A stretch of DNA of 64,000 nucleotides from Acidisoma sp. L85 (GCF_009765865.1 NZ_LMUQ01000048.1:1-64000); one strand, 5' to 3'; shown: positions 9,061 to 17,977, counted from the first letter of the stretch. Made by a program: numbers and translations. Notes: generated from the letters alone by a model not told the origin.

Positions 9061-9789
9061 TCAGCTCGGGCCTTTGAAGATACGGTCGCAGGCATTGCTG
9101 AGGTGTTGACGCATCGCGGCCTTGGCGACTTCCTGGTCGCCCGCCTCAATCGCATTGTAGATCATCACATGCTCGGTCTGCACGCCCTGGATGTGTTCGG
9201 CCGTTCGTGACATCGACAATGTGCGCGCGAGATCGATGGTGAATTCGATTTGCTGGCGCATCGCCATCATCGCCGACACGAACCACTCATTGGCGGAGGC
9301 GCGGGTTACCGCCATATGAAAGCGAAAGTCCACGTCCCCACCAACCATTTTGGCTTCGATCATGGTGCCAAGTCCGATGAGGCTTTCGCGGATGATGGAA
9401 AGATCTTCCGGCGTGCGGTTGCCGGCGGCATGACAGGCCGCCTCCCCCTCAATCGCGATGCGGAAGGCATAGCATTTCGCGATCTGTTCCAGACTGCTGA
9501 TCGGACCGAAGGCGATACGCGCGGCGAGTTCTAGATTGGCCGGGGTTTTCTTGACGTAGCTGCCAGACCCGCGCCGCGAGATGATCAAACCCTCGTCGCG
9601 GAGGCGGGACAGGGTTTCGCGCACGACCGGGCGCGAAACCCCGAATTGCTGCGCGATTTCCGTCTCCGCGGGCAGCCGGCTCCCATCTGTGAGCTCCCCA
9701 CGGTCGATCAGGCCGACAAGCGCGTCGTACAGCTCGTCACCAAGGCGCCGCGATGGCCGAATGACTGCCACAACCTCTCCCCAAGCCAT
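9061..9789 (-). CDS. GntR-family (FadR subfamily) transcriptional regulator
   Basis: The 242-residue protein has an N-terminal winged helix (about 10-75: LPAETEIAQQFGVSRPVVRE, LRDEGLIISRRGSGSYV) and an all-helical FCD ligand domain whose histidines (RFHMAVTRAS, EHVMIYNAIEAGD, MRQHLSNACD) usually bind metal and a small carboxylate. The ATG at MAWGE was preferred over a TTG five codons earlier. It lies head-to-head with the importer 1 operon, the normal position for a local repressor of sugar-acid catabolism. Confidence 0.88.
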   Translation of the reverse strand: MAWGEVVAVIRPSRRLGDELYDALVGLIDRGELTDGSRLPAETEIAQQFGVSRPVVRETLSRLRDEGLIISRRGSGSYVKKTPANLELAARIAFGPISSLEQIAKCYAFRIAIEGEAACHAAGNRTPEDLSIIRESLIGLGTMIEAKMVGGDVDFRFHMAVTRASANEWFVSAMMAMRQQIEFTIDLARTLSMSRTAEHIQGVQTEHVMIYNAIEAGDQEVAKAAMRQHLSNACDRIFKGPS

Positions 9790-9882
9790 CAACTTGACAG
9801 ACAACGCGTCCGAAAAAGTCGGCTCTGCCGCAATCCAGCGGTTATTTGCTTGACACAGTTACAGCTTCTGAACAACCCTATC

Positions 9883-9897
9883 CTGGTCATACGCCAG
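9883..9897. promoter_or_regulatory. Possible GntR operator before importer 1
   Basis: CTGGTCATACGCCAG has matching outer arms CTGG/CCAG around a 7-base centre and lies in the 139-base divergent region between the GntR gene and the importer ATPase, 31 bases before the latter's ATG. FadR-type regulators often bind short palindromes of similar size. Only eight bases pair, so this is tentative. Confidence 0.3.
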
Positions 9898-9928
9898 AAA
9901 AACATGGCGTGAAGGAGGGATATCCAAG

Positions 9929-11473
9929 ATGGAGGTCGTGCAAGAAGCACGTTCCCGAACTGAGACTTCGCGCCTGCTGGAAATGGCCGGCATTTCCAAA
10001 CGATTCGGCGGGACACAGGCCCTCAGGGACGTGTCGCTCACGGCTTGCCGCGGCGAAATCGTGGCTCTGCTCGGAGAGAACGGCGCAGGCAAATCCACGC
10101 TCATCAAAATCATGGCGGGGGTCGTGGCACTTGATTCCGGCAGCATTGCCTATGCGGGCCGCGACTACACCACCTCCGCGCGGCAAATGCCGATTTCGTT
10201 CATCCATCAGGATCTTGGCCTGATCGAGTGGATGACGGTCTCCGAAAATATTTGCCTGTCGCTTGGCTATCCCAAACGCTACGGCCTGCTCAACTGGTCC
10301 GATTCCCGCAAGCGCGCGGCCGAGGCGCTGAATCATCTAGGCGTTGACATCGACCCGGACGACCGGGTGCAGAATCTCAATCGCACGGAAAAATCGCTGG
10401 TCGCTATTTGCCGCGCTCTGGTGACGGAAGCGGAGCTTCTGGTTCTGGACGAACCGACGGCCAGTCTGCCGGCTGACGAGGTTGCCCGGCTATTCACCGT
10501 CCTGCGGCGCTTGCGGGAACGTGGCGTCGGAATGATCTATGTCTCCCATCGCCTCGATGAGGTCTTCGAGATTGCGGACCGCATGGTCGTTCTGCGCGAC
10601 GGCCAAACGGTCGGAGACCGTGCCGTTGCCGAGGTGACGCCGCATGATGCGATTCTGATGATCGTTGGGCGCGAGCCCTCGCAGATCTTCAGGCGTCCGG
10701 TTGAAAAACTCGGGCAGCCACGGCTAGCGTTAGAGGGCGTCTGCATCGATGACGTCGGTCCCATCGACGCGGAGTTCCGCGCGGGTGAGGTCGTGGGATT
10801 GGTCGGGCTCCGCGGTGCGGGGCACGAGGCCGTGGGCCGCAGCTTATTCGGCCTGTTGCCGATGACGGCGGGTGTTTCCAAGCTCGACGGCACCCCATTC
10901 GCGGCGGTTTCCCCACGCCAGGCAATGGCGGCTGGCATCGTGCTGGTTTGGGGCGACCGCACATCCGGTTCGATCGTGCCGACGCTGTCCGTGCGCGAGA
11001 ATTTGTTTCTCAACCCGCCCGCGGCCGGACACGGACTTTTCAAATATCTCTCGCCCTCGAAAGAGACATCCGCCGCGATAAAGCTCGGCGTGAGCGTCCA
11101 TCTTCGGCCCAATGCACCGACCATGGCGATCGAGGCCCTGTCGGGCGGCAATCAGCAGAAGGTCGTCGTCGGACGTTGGCTGCATCTGCGCGGCAAGGTC
11201 TACATCTTTGAAGACCCGACGGCGGGAGTCGATGTCGGCGCCAAGGCCGAGATTTATCGGCTGTTCAATGAGGTCGTTGAACAGGGCGCCTGTATCATAG
11301 TGGTCTCAACGGATTTCGAGGAAGTGGCGAATGTCTGCCACCGTGCGCTCGTCTTCGACAGAGGCAAGGTCGTTGCTGAATTGCATAGCGACGACCTCTC
11401 CGTAGGCTCCCTTCTCGCTGCTGCCTCGGCGCGCGTGGGCCCTGTCGAAACGCTCTCTTCCAGTCACGGGTGA
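9929..11473 (+). CDS. Importer 1: sugar ABC transporter ATPase (RbsA-like, two NBDs)
   Basis: The 514-residue tandem ATPase energises a ribose-type importer at the inner membrane. NBD1 has Walker A GENGAGKST (49-57) and Walker B LLVLDEPTASL, but its signature is LNRTEKS instead of an LSGGQ-like motif. NBD2 has a degenerate Walker A (GLRGAGHEAVG), an intact signature LSGGNQQKVVVG, and a Walker B reading IFEDPTAGVD where DEPT is usual. The pairing of sites implies one canonical and one degenerate ATP site. It is first in an operon with permease (4-base gap) and binding protein. Confidence 0.92.
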   Translation: MEVVQEARSRTETSRLLEMAGISKRFGGTQALRDVSLTACRGEIVALLGENGAGKSTLIKIMAGVVALDSGSIAYAGRDYTTSARQMPISFIHQDLGLIEWMTVSENICLSLGYPKRYGLLNWSDSRKRAAEALNHLGVDIDPDDRVQNLNRTEKSLVAICRALVTEAELLVLDEPTASLPADEVARLFTVLRRLRERGVGMIYVSHRLDEVFEIADRMVVLRDGQTVGDRAVAEVTPHDAILMIVGREPSQIFRRPVEKLGQPRLALEGVCIDDVGPIDAEFRAGEVVGLVGLRGAGHEAVGRSLFGLLPMTAGVSKLDGTPFAAVSPRQAMAAGIVLVWGDRTSGSIVPTLSVRENLFLNPPAAGHGLFKYLSPSKETSAAIKLGVSVHLRPNAPTMAIEALSGGNQQKVVVGRWLHLRGKVYIFEDPTAGVDVGAKAEIYRLFNEVVEQGACIIVVSTDFEEVANVCHRALVFDRGKVVAELHSDDLSVGSLLAAASARVGPVETLSSSHG

Positions 11474-11477
11474 GGCC

Positions 11478-12521
11478 ATGCAATCCCTGGAATCCAATGC
11501 GCTCGAGCCGACCCGATCCGAACTCAAGGGCCTTTCGCGGATCGAGGTCATCCGCCGGCTCTTGCCCGTTTACGGTTTGCCGGTTCTGACGGTCATTCTG
11601 ATCGTCGTCTTTTCCATTCTCTTGCCCGACACATTTCCGACCATGCTCAATGTGCGGTCCATCCTGAGCGATAAAGCGATCATCGCTTTGCTATCGCTGG
11701 CCGCGATGCTGCCTATGATGGCGGGGCGTATCGATCTCACGGTCGGCTACGGCATCGTGCTCTGGCATATCCTGGCGATCAGCTTGCAAACCCAGTACGG
11801 CTTGAGCTGGGAAGTCGCGGTCGTGCTGGTTCTTCTGGCCGGGGCGTTTTGTGGGCTGATCAATGGACTCCTCGTCGAGATCGCAAAGATCGACAGCTTC
11901 ATAGCGACTTTGGGTACTGGCACAATTATTTACGCGCTCGCTTTGTGGCATACCGGCGGCCAGCAGGTGATGGGCCATCTTCCGCGCGGCTTTCTCGAAA
12001 TCAACGGAACCTGGTTTGTCGGCCTGCCCATCACCGCCTTCTACGTCCTGGCGCTTGCTGTTCTGCTCTGGATCGTTACCGAGCGGCTGCCGATGGGCCG
12101 GTTCATCTATGCGATCGGCGCCAATCCGCGAGCCGCCGCTTTGAACGGCATTCCGGTCCGCGGCTATGTGATCGGCGTGTTCGTCGCTTCCAGCACATTG
12201 ACCGCTTTCGCCGGCATCGTGCTTGCCAGCAAGTTGAGAATCGGACAGGCGAGCGTCGGGCTCGAATATCTCTTGCCGGCTCTCGTCGGGGCTTTCCTCG
12301 GATCGACGACGATCAAGCCGGGCCGTGTCAATGTCTGGGGGACGCTGGTTGGCGTGCTGATCCTGGCCGTGGGCATCTCGGGTATTCAGCAGTTTGGCGG
12401 GGCTTTCTTTGTTGAGCCACTGTTCAACGGAGCCACGCTTGTCGTCGCGATCGGCATCGCCGGATACGCGCAACGCCGGCGCTCGGTGACCCGCCGGAGG
12501 GATTCCAATCCGGCAACGTAA
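11478..12521 (+). CDS. Importer 1: sugar ABC permease (RbsC-like)
   Basis: The 347-residue membrane protein belongs to the BPD_transp_2 family. It has about ten hydrophobic segments, the segment MAGRIDLTVGYGIVLWH equivalent to GGIDLSVG of RbsC, the cytoplasmic loop GRFIYAIGANPRAAALNGIP that contacts the ATPase, and VGAFLGSTTIKPGRVNVWGT near the end. It starts four bases after the ATPase stop and precedes the binding protein by 60 bases. Only one permease gene is present, so the channel is presumably a homodimer. Confidence 0.92.
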   Translation: MQSLESNALEPTRSELKGLSRIEVIRRLLPVYGLPVLTVILIVVFSILLPDTFPTMLNVRSILSDKAIIALLSLAAMLPMMAGRIDLTVGYGIVLWHILAISLQTQYGLSWEVAVVLVLLAGAFCGLINGLLVEIAKIDSFIATLGTGTIIYALALWHTGGQQVMGHLPRGFLEINGTWFVGLPITAFYVLALAVLLWIVTERLPMGRFIYAIGANPRAAALNGIPVRGYVIGVFVASSTLTAFAGIVLASKLRIGQASVGLEYLLPALVGAFLGSTTIKPGRVNVWGTLVGVLILAVGISGIQQFGGAFFVEPLFNGATLVVAIGIAGYAQRRRSVTRRRDSNPAT

Positions 12522-12581
12522 ACTCTCAATGGCCGCGCCCAATCGATAATGACGGCCTTTCAATGAAAGACGGAGGGATAC

Positions 12582-13700
12582 ATGTCTCTGAATCACTGCC
12601 GACTGACTGGGCTTCTCCTCGCCTCTGCCGCGTTCATTACCATGACGGCATCCTTCGCGATGGCGGATGATGCGTATATGACATCAGCCAAAGACTATAT
12701 CGCGAAGGTTACCGCCTCCGCGCCACCCTGGAGCGGACCCACCACCGGCCCGAAGGATGTTGGACATAAGCTCGTCGTTTATGTCGCCACGGACGAACGC
12801 AACGGCGGTGTGAAAGGCGTCAGCGATGGCGCGGCGGAAGCCGCGAAGGTCATGGGTTGGACCTATCGAACACTGGACGGGCAGGGCTCGGTTTCCGGCC
12901 GTGCAACAGCCATGAGCCAGGCGATCGCCCTCAAGCCAGACGGAATCATCCTGGGCTCGGTCGATGCCGCTGAACAGGCACCGTTGATCGAGCAGGCAGT
13001 CCAGCAAGGCGTCAAGATTGTCGCTTGGCACTCCGGACCCAAGCCGGGCAAGCTGGATAACTCTCCGATCTTCACCAATATCACGACAGATCCGCTGGAT
13101 GTCGCCAAGGCCTCCGCGCTCTATGCGGTGGTCGACTCGGGTGGCAAGGCCAATGTCGTGCTGTTCACAGACAGCATTTATTCCATCGCGACAGCTAAGA
13201 CCAACGCCGAGGCCGCGGTTCTCAAGGGCTGTGCCGGGTGCTCCATCCTGGCGATTGAGGACACGCCGCTGGGCGACGTCTCCAACCGCATGCCGCAGCT
13301 GACGACGTCGTTGCTGTCGAAGTTTGGCACGAAATGGACCTATTCGATCGGCGTCAACGACCTCTACTACGACTTCATCGCGCCGTCCTTGCAGGCGGCC
13401 GGTATCGCGGGTGACGGCTATCCGCGCAATATCTCGGCCGGCGACGGATCGAAATCAGCTTTCGAGCGGATCCGGGATAAGCAATATCAGATCGGCACGG
13501 TTGCAGATCCGCTTACGCTTCAGGGATGGCAATCCATCGATGAGATGAACCGCGCCTTCGCGGGACAGCCGCCGAGCGGATTCGTCAATCCGGTCCATCT
13601 TTTTACCGCTGCCAATATCGATGATGATGGCGGCAAGAATGGCTTATTCGAGCCCGCGAACGGCTACCGCGACGCCTACAAAAAGATCTGGGGCAAGTAA
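12582..13700 (+). CDS. Importer 1: periplasmic sugar-binding protein
   Basis: The 372-residue protein has a signal peptide (residues 1-28, TGLLLASAAFITMTASFAMA, cleavage near AMA-DD) and a type I periplasmic binding fold of the RbsB/Peripla_BP_4 family: LVVYVATDERNGGVKGVSDG, LKPDGIILGSVDAAEQAPLI and KIVAWHSGPKPG. A GGAGGGA ribosome site precedes the ATG. The ligand pocket cannot be read by eye, so the substrate is unknown. It is the last importer 1 component and is followed by a strong hairpin. Confidence 0.9.
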   Translation: MSLNHCRLTGLLLASAAFITMTASFAMADDAYMTSAKDYIAKVTASAPPWSGPTTGPKDVGHKLVVYVATDERNGGVKGVSDGAAEAAKVMGWTYRTLDGQGSVSGRATAMSQAIALKPDGIILGSVDAAEQAPLIEQAVQQGVKIVAWHSGPKPGKLDNSPIFTNITTDPLDVAKASALYAVVDSGGKANVVLFTDSIYSIATAKTNAEAAVLKGCAGCSILAIEDTPLGDVSNRMPQLTTSLLSKFGTKWTYSIGVNDLYYDFIAPSLQAAGIAGDGYPRNISAGDGSKSAFERIRDKQYQIGTVADPLTLQGWQSIDEMNRAFAGQPPSGFVNPVHLFTAANIDDDGGKNGLFEPANGYRDAYKKIWGK

Positions 13701-13711
13701 AACCGAGTCTG

Positions 13712-13733
13712 GGAGGGGCCGTTGCGCCCCTCC
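13712..13733 (+). terminator. Stem-loop after importer 1 binding-protein gene
   Basis: GGAGGGGC and GCCCCTCC form a perfect 8-bp GC stem with a 6-base loop, 12 bases after the stop codon. No T-run follows, so it is more likely a partial terminator or an mRNA 3'-end stabiliser that raises binding-protein expression relative to the downstream genes than a full intrinsic terminator. Confidence 0.6.
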
Positions 13734-13765
13734 GGATTGCGGACGCCGCGCTTCACTCACAGGAG

Positions 13766-15019
13766 ATGATGATGACGACTCTACCCACGCCGACTCATGC
13801 CCGCAATATGCGCCTCATCGGTCACAGTGACCAAGGCGGACGCGAAGACGGCGTGCAGATCATGATTCACCGCGGCTTCGCCTATATCGGGCATATTTTC
13901 TCAAAGGGCTTCAGCGTTCTCGATGTCTCGGATCCGAAGAATATCAAGCCGGTGAACTACATCGCGTCACCCTTCAATACCTGGAACCTGCATTTGCAGA
14001 CGCATGAGGATCTTCTCCTCGTCGTTCATGCGAAGGATATGTTCGCGCAGCCCGAATTGGAGGACGAGAAAAATTACTACAAGGGCAAGGCTGATTTCCA
14101 CGCCAAGGAGGCGGTGGCGGAACAGAACTGGTCGGCGGGTCTCGCGGTCTATGATATTTCGAGCCCGGCCAATCCCCGTCAGATTGGCTTCATGTCAGTC
14201 AAGGGCGGCGGGCTGCATCGTTGCTGGTATACTGGTGGACGCTGGGCCTATGCCTCCGCCCTGCTCGACGGTTTCAGCGATTACATCCTGATCACCATCG
14301 ACATGAGCGACCCGAAGAATCCCGTCGAGGCTGGACGTTTTTGGCTGCCGGGCATGAATGTCGCGGCCGGCGAGAAGGCGAATTGGCCGGCGGAATTCGG
14401 CCGCTACGGGCTGCACCACCCCATCGTTAGTGGCGATACGGCCTATTGCAGCTGGCGGGACGCTTGTCTCGTTGTGGTGGATGTGGCCGACCGGACCAAG
14501 CCCAAGCTGATCACCCACAAGAGCTGGGCACCCCCGCTCGGCGGCGGCACGCACAATGCGCTCCCCCTGCCTAAGCGCGAGCTGCTCGTCGTAGTCGATG
14601 AGACCGTGCTGGATAACCGAGAGGACGGCGAGAAGCCGATTTGGCTCTTCGACAATCGGGTCAAGTCCAATCCGATCAGCATTTCTACCCTGCCGGAGCC
14701 GGATGATACGGATTATCTCGCGGTCGGCGGCCATTTCGGACCGCACAATATCCACGAGAACCGCCCCGGTAGCTTCGTTAGCGAAGACCTAATCTTTGCG
14801 ACGTATCAGAATGCCGGTGTGCGCGTTTACGACATCAGGAACAAATTCCAGCCCAAGGAAGTGGGTGCGCTGGTGCCGCCTCCGCCCGCTCGAATGGTCG
14901 ATCCCCGGCCAAACCGGGTCAAGGTTCTGCATTCCGCCGACGTTTTCGTCGATGCGAATGGGCTGATCTACGCAACGGACTTCAATGCCGGCCTCTACGT
15001 CATGGAATACACTGGCTGA
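13766..15019 (+). CDS. LVIVD-repeat beta-propeller protein
   Basis: The 417-residue protein has repeated blades of the form 'xVYDISSPANPRQIG', seen as FSVLDVSDPKNIKPV, LAVYDISSPANPRQIG, ITIDMSDPKNPVEAG, VVVDVADRTKPKLIT and VRVYDIRNKFQPKEVG: five LVIVD-type units. Histidines recur (NLHLQTHED, GLHRCWYTGG, GLHHPIVSG, GPHNIHENRPG, VLHSADVF) and could form a metal or active site. There is no signal peptide, so it should be cytoplasmic. It follows the importer on the same strand, with NIPSNAP and ThDP-enzyme genes close behind. Inference: it acts on the imported compound, as lactonase or isomerase or a binding scaffold; the reaction is unknown. Confidence 0.8.
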   Translation: MMMTTLPTPTHARNMRLIGHSDQGGREDGVQIMIHRGFAYIGHIFSKGFSVLDVSDPKNIKPVNYIASPFNTWNLHLQTHEDLLLVVHAKDMFAQPELEDEKNYYKGKADFHAKEAVAEQNWSAGLAVYDISSPANPRQIGFMSVKGGGLHRCWYTGGRWAYASALLDGFSDYILITIDMSDPKNPVEAGRFWLPGMNVAAGEKANWPAEFGRYGLHHPIVSGDTAYCSWRDACLVVVDVADRTKPKLITHKSWAPPLGGGTHNALPLPKRELLVVVDETVLDNREDGEKPIWLFDNRVKSNPISISTLPEPDDTDYLAVGGHFGPHNIHENRPGSFVSEDLIFATYQNAGVRVYDIRNKFQPKEVGALVPPPPARMVDPRPNRVKVLHSADVFVDANGLIYATDFNAGLYVMEYTG

Positions 15020-15035
15020 ACCGAAAGCAATCTTC

Positions 15036-15359
15036 ATGCTGATCGATCTTCGAACCTATACCACCCGTCCCGGCACCTTGCAGAAGCAGCTTAAGCTTTA
15101 CGCCGAACGCGGTTTTCCAGTGCAGCGCCGGCTCGCTGGGGACCCGCTGGCTTTTCTTGTGACGGAAACGGGGCCGCTCAATTCCTACGTTCACCTTTGG
15201 CGGTATGAGGATGCGGCGCATCGGGCGCAAATAAGGTCCACCCTTCAGGCGGATCCGGATTGGATCGCCTATCTCGCCGAAAGTGCCGAGGCGGGCAACC
15301 TTATCGCGCAAGAGAACAGGCTGATGGTGCCGGCGGCCTTCGCGCCGCTGCCACGATAG
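15036..15359 (+). CDS. NIPSNAP-family protein
   Basis: The 107-residue protein reads MLIDLRTYTTRPGTLQKQLK with YVHLWRYEDAAHRAQIRSTL and IAQENRLMVPAAF, the ferredoxin-like alpha/beta fold of NIPSNAP. The start at MLIDLR was chosen because family members begin there; the frame is open 17 codons further into the preceding gene. Bacterial NIPSNAP proteins often sit in catabolic operons but have no established reaction. It lies between the propeller and ThDP-enzyme genes; a second NIPSNAP gene is at 17978. Confidence 0.8.
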   Translation: MLIDLRTYTTRPGTLQKQLKLYAERGFPVQRRLAGDPLAFLVTETGPLNSYVHLWRYEDAAHRAQIRSTLQADPDWIAYLAESAEAGNLIAQENRLMVPAAFAPLPR

Positions 15360-15397
15360 CGTAGGACGCCGAGGATACACAGCATGAAGAATTGCGA

Positions 15398-17095
15398 ATG
15401 ACCGTGCCGAATGCAGCCCCGCGTACCGGAGGCCAGCTCGTCGTCGATTGCTTGCTCGCGCAGGGGGTGGAGCACGTTTTCTGCGTGCCCGGGGAGAGTT
15501 TCCTGGCAGTTCTCGATGCCCTGCACGGCACGCCGATCGCCTTGACCGTCTGCCGCCAGGAAGGGGGCGCCACCATGATGGCGGACGCCGTGGGGCGGCT
15601 GACGGGCCGTCCCGGCATCGCAATGGTGACGCGCGGTCCGGGGGCGACGAACGCTTCCCCCGGCGTCCACATTGCCAGGCACGATTCTGTGCCCCTGATC
15701 TTGTTCGTCGGCCAGATCGCGCGTGACATGAAGGGGCGGGGCGCCTTTCAGGAGATGGATTTCAACGCGGTCTTCGGAACCATGGCCAAATGGGTGGTCG
15801 AGATCGAGGACGCCGCCCGCATTCCGGAAATCCTATCCCGCGCCTTCCACGTCGCCATGCAGGGGCGGCCGGGACCCGTCGTCATTTCCTTGCCCGAGGA
15901 TATGCTGACGGATGTCGCGCTGGCCTTTCCGGGGGCCAGGGTTGAACCGGTGGAGACGGCGCCGAGCGCGTCTCAGCTCTCCGCGCTGCATGATCTGTTG
16001 GAGCAGGCTAAGAAACCCGTGCTGCTTTTGGGTGGCGCGGGATGGACGGTCGACAGCATCGCGCGGTTGCGTGGCTTCATCGAGCGCTACGACCTGCCGG
16101 TCTTCACGACTTTCCGCCGCGCGACACTTCTGAGCGGCGACCACCCGAATTACGGCGGCGAGCTTGGCATCGGTCCTAACCCGAAGCTGAGAGCGCGGAT
16201 CGAGGCCGCCGATCTTGTGCTGATGTTCGGCACCCGCATGGCCGAGATTCCGTCACAGGGCTACACCCTGTTCGACATCCCCACGCCGCGGCAGAAAATG
16301 GTTCACGTCCATGCAGATGCGGCGGAACTCGGCCGGGTCTATCATCCGGCCCTCGCAATTCAGGCGACGGCGGTTGGGCTTGCCGAGGGCCTAACCTTAC
16401 TTTCGCCTGTGCGGGACATTCCGTGGCGCAAGGAGACCCAGCAGGCGCGTGCGGATTTCCTCGCCTGGACCAGCATCGCACCCAAATTGCCGGGGTCGGT
16501 GCAATATGGCGAGGTCATGGTCTGGCTGCGCGATCGGCTGCCGCCGGACGCGATCGTGACCAACGGCGCCGGCAATTACACAATCTGGGTTCAGCGCTTT
16601 CTGCGTTTCCGATCCTTTGGTTCGCAGCTTGCACCGATCTCCGGTTCCATGGGCTATGGTCTGCCGGCGGCCGTTGGGGCCAAACGCATCCAGCCTGGGC
16701 GCATGGTCGTGTGCTTCGCGGGCGATGGGTGTTTCCTCATGAACGGCCAGGAATTCGCGACGGCCGTGCAATACGATCTGCCTATCATTGTCATTGTCGT
16801 CGATAATGGCATGTACGGAACGATCCGCATGCATCAGGAACGCCACTATCCCGGCCGCGTCTCGGGCACCGACCTCCGCAATCCGGACTTCGCGGGTTAT
16901 GCGCGTGCCTTTGGCGGGCACGGCGAAAAAGTCGAGAGGACCGAGGATTTCGAGGCGGCTTTCGAACGGGCCTTTGCCTCTGGGCTGCCGTCGATCATTC
17001 ACCTGATCGTCGATCCCGAGGCCCTCACGCCGGGCGCGAGCCTTTCCGCGATCCGAGAGAAAGCACTGCGGGATCAGGCGCTCGCCTCGGGCTGA
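15398..17095 (+). CDS. Thiamine-diphosphate-dependent enzyme, acetolactate-synthase-like
   Basis: The 565-residue enzyme has the three-domain ThDP fold. The N-terminal Pyr domain has VEHVFCVPGESFLAVLDAL and the activating glutamate in CRQEGGATMMADAVGR. The central domain has PVLLLGGAGW. The PP domain has GDGCFLMNGQEFATAVQYDL and VVDNGMYGTIRMHQE, the metal-ThDP motif. Family members carboligate or decarboxylate 2-oxoacids, or cleave cyclic diketones; which applies is unknown. The ATG six bases after a TTG was taken as start. It is the last gene of the importer 1 run, consistent with processing of an alpha-keto product. Confidence 0.85.
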   Translation: MTVPNAAPRTGGQLVVDCLLAQGVEHVFCVPGESFLAVLDALHGTPIALTVCRQEGGATMMADAVGRLTGRPGIAMVTRGPGATNASPGVHIARHDSVPLILFVGQIARDMKGRGAFQEMDFNAVFGTMAKWVVEIEDAARIPEILSRAFHVAMQGRPGPVVISLPEDMLTDVALAFPGARVEPVETAPSASQLSALHDLLEQAKKPVLLLGGAGWTVDSIARLRGFIERYDLPVFTTFRRATLLSGDHPNYGGELGIGPNPKLRARIEAADLVLMFGTRMAEIPSQGYTLFDIPTPRQKMVHVHADAAELGRVYHPALAIQATAVGLAEGLTLLSPVRDIPWRKETQQARADFLAWTSIAPKLPGSVQYGEVMVWLRDRLPPDAIVTNGAGNYTIWVQRFLRFRSFGSQLAPISGSMGYGLPAAVGAKRIQPGRMVVCFAGDGCFLMNGQEFATAVQYDLPIIVIVVDNGMYGTIRMHQERHYPGRVSGTDLRNPDFAGYARAFGGHGEKVERTEDFEAAFERAFASGLPSIIHLIVDPEALTPGASLSAIREKALRDQALASG

Positions 17096-17148
17096 TCCAC
17101 TTGTTTCCCTGGGAATACGGCTAGCCACTCGATTGAGAAGGTGGCTGT

Positions 17149-17847
17149 TCACGCCAGCGATAGTCCGAATACCTCCGCGAATCCTCGCAGCCCGCTCGGG
17201 GTGACCAGCACGGCGCGGCTGTCGCGCTCGCGCTCGATCCAACCGAGTTCGCCGCACCGCCGGCAGAGCGCGGCGCCTAATCTGCCCGCCAAATGCGGTC
17301 GGCGCTCGCTCCAATCGAGGCACGGACGGCACAACAGGCGGCGCGTGCGCCCAGAGGGCTCGGCCGCAATGCCAAACCGCTCAAGCCAAGCCAGGCCGCT
17401 CTGGGTGAGTTCACCCGCTTCGTCCCCGAGCACGACAATGTCTTGCGCGACTAGGCGGTCGGCGATTCCGACGCCGAGTTGCCCGGCCAAATGGTCGTAA
17501 CACGTCCGCGCGCGACGCAGGTTCGGAGCGATCCTGGGTGTCGCGCGGCGACGCGGCTCGGCCGGATCGGCATTGTTGGCCACAACCATCATGCTTTCCA
17601 GCATGCGCGCGATCTCCGGGGAGGCGAGCCGGAAGTACCGGTGGCGCCCTTGCTTTGCGACGCTAATCAGGCCGCCTGCGACGAGCTTGGCGAGATGCTC
17701 GCTCGCGGTAGAGGCGGCGACGCCGCCCGACCAGGCGAGTTCGCTTGCCGTGAGCGCACGGCCGTCGAATAGCGCTGACAGCATATTGGCGCGGCCAGGG
17801 TCGCCTACCAGCGCGCCGATTTCGGAGATGGGAAGTCCGGCTGACAT
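17149..17847 (-). CDS. ArsR-family regulator with cysteine-containing C-terminal domain
   Basis: The 232-residue protein has an N-terminal ArsR winged helix (GDPGRANMLSALFDGRALTA, ASTASEHLAKLVAGGLISVA, GRHRYFRLASPEIARMLE). A 130-residue C-terminal part contains CRPCLDWSERRPHLAGRLGA and LCRRCGELGWIERE. The CxxC pairs could bind a metal or sense thiol redox state, although related proteins of this layout are uncharacterised. It is divergent from a NIPSNAP gene, with a perfect 18-bp inverted repeat between them. Confidence 0.82.
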   Translation of the reverse strand: MSAGLPISEIGALVGDPGRANMLSALFDGRALTASELAWSGGVAASTASEHLAKLVAGGLISVAKQGRHRYFRLASPEIARMLESMMVVANNADPAEPRRRATPRIAPNLRRARTCYDHLAGQLGVGIADRLVAQDIVVLGDEAGELTQSGLAWLERFGIAAEPSGRTRRLLCRPCLDWSERRPHLAGRLGAALCRRCGELGWIERERDSRAVLVTPSGLRGFAEVFGLSLA

Positions 17848-17879
17848 TCGGGCATCCTACGCCGACCTGCGCCAGACCG

Positions 17880-17921
17880 CACGCCCTGATGCTTCGGCCA
17901 GGACCGAAGCATCAGGGCGTG
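17880..17921. repeat. Perfect 18-bp inverted repeat between arsR and NIPSNAP genes
   Basis: The left arm CACGCCCTGATGCTTCGG (17880-17897) and the right arm CCGAAGCATCAGGGCGTG (17904-17921) are exact reverse complements around a 6-base loop. The element lies 33 bases upstream of the ArsR gene start and 57 bases upstream of the NIPSNAP start. It may be the ArsR operator or form a stable hairpin in the NIPSNAP leader mRNA; there is no T-run on either side to suggest a simple terminator. Confidence 0.85.
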
Positions 17922-17977
17922 ACAGGGCAGTGGGGGCCGCTACCAGATACCGGGATATCAGCAGCAAAGAGGGAACA

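Noticed and set aside
9850-9883. TTGACA followed by CCTATC as a promoter for importer 1
   Set aside because: The spacer is about 21 bases, too long for a normal sigma-70 promoter.
11691-12596. Minus-strand frame of 301 codons
   Set aside because: Shadow of the importer 1 permease; the true strand carries transmembrane helices and family motifs.
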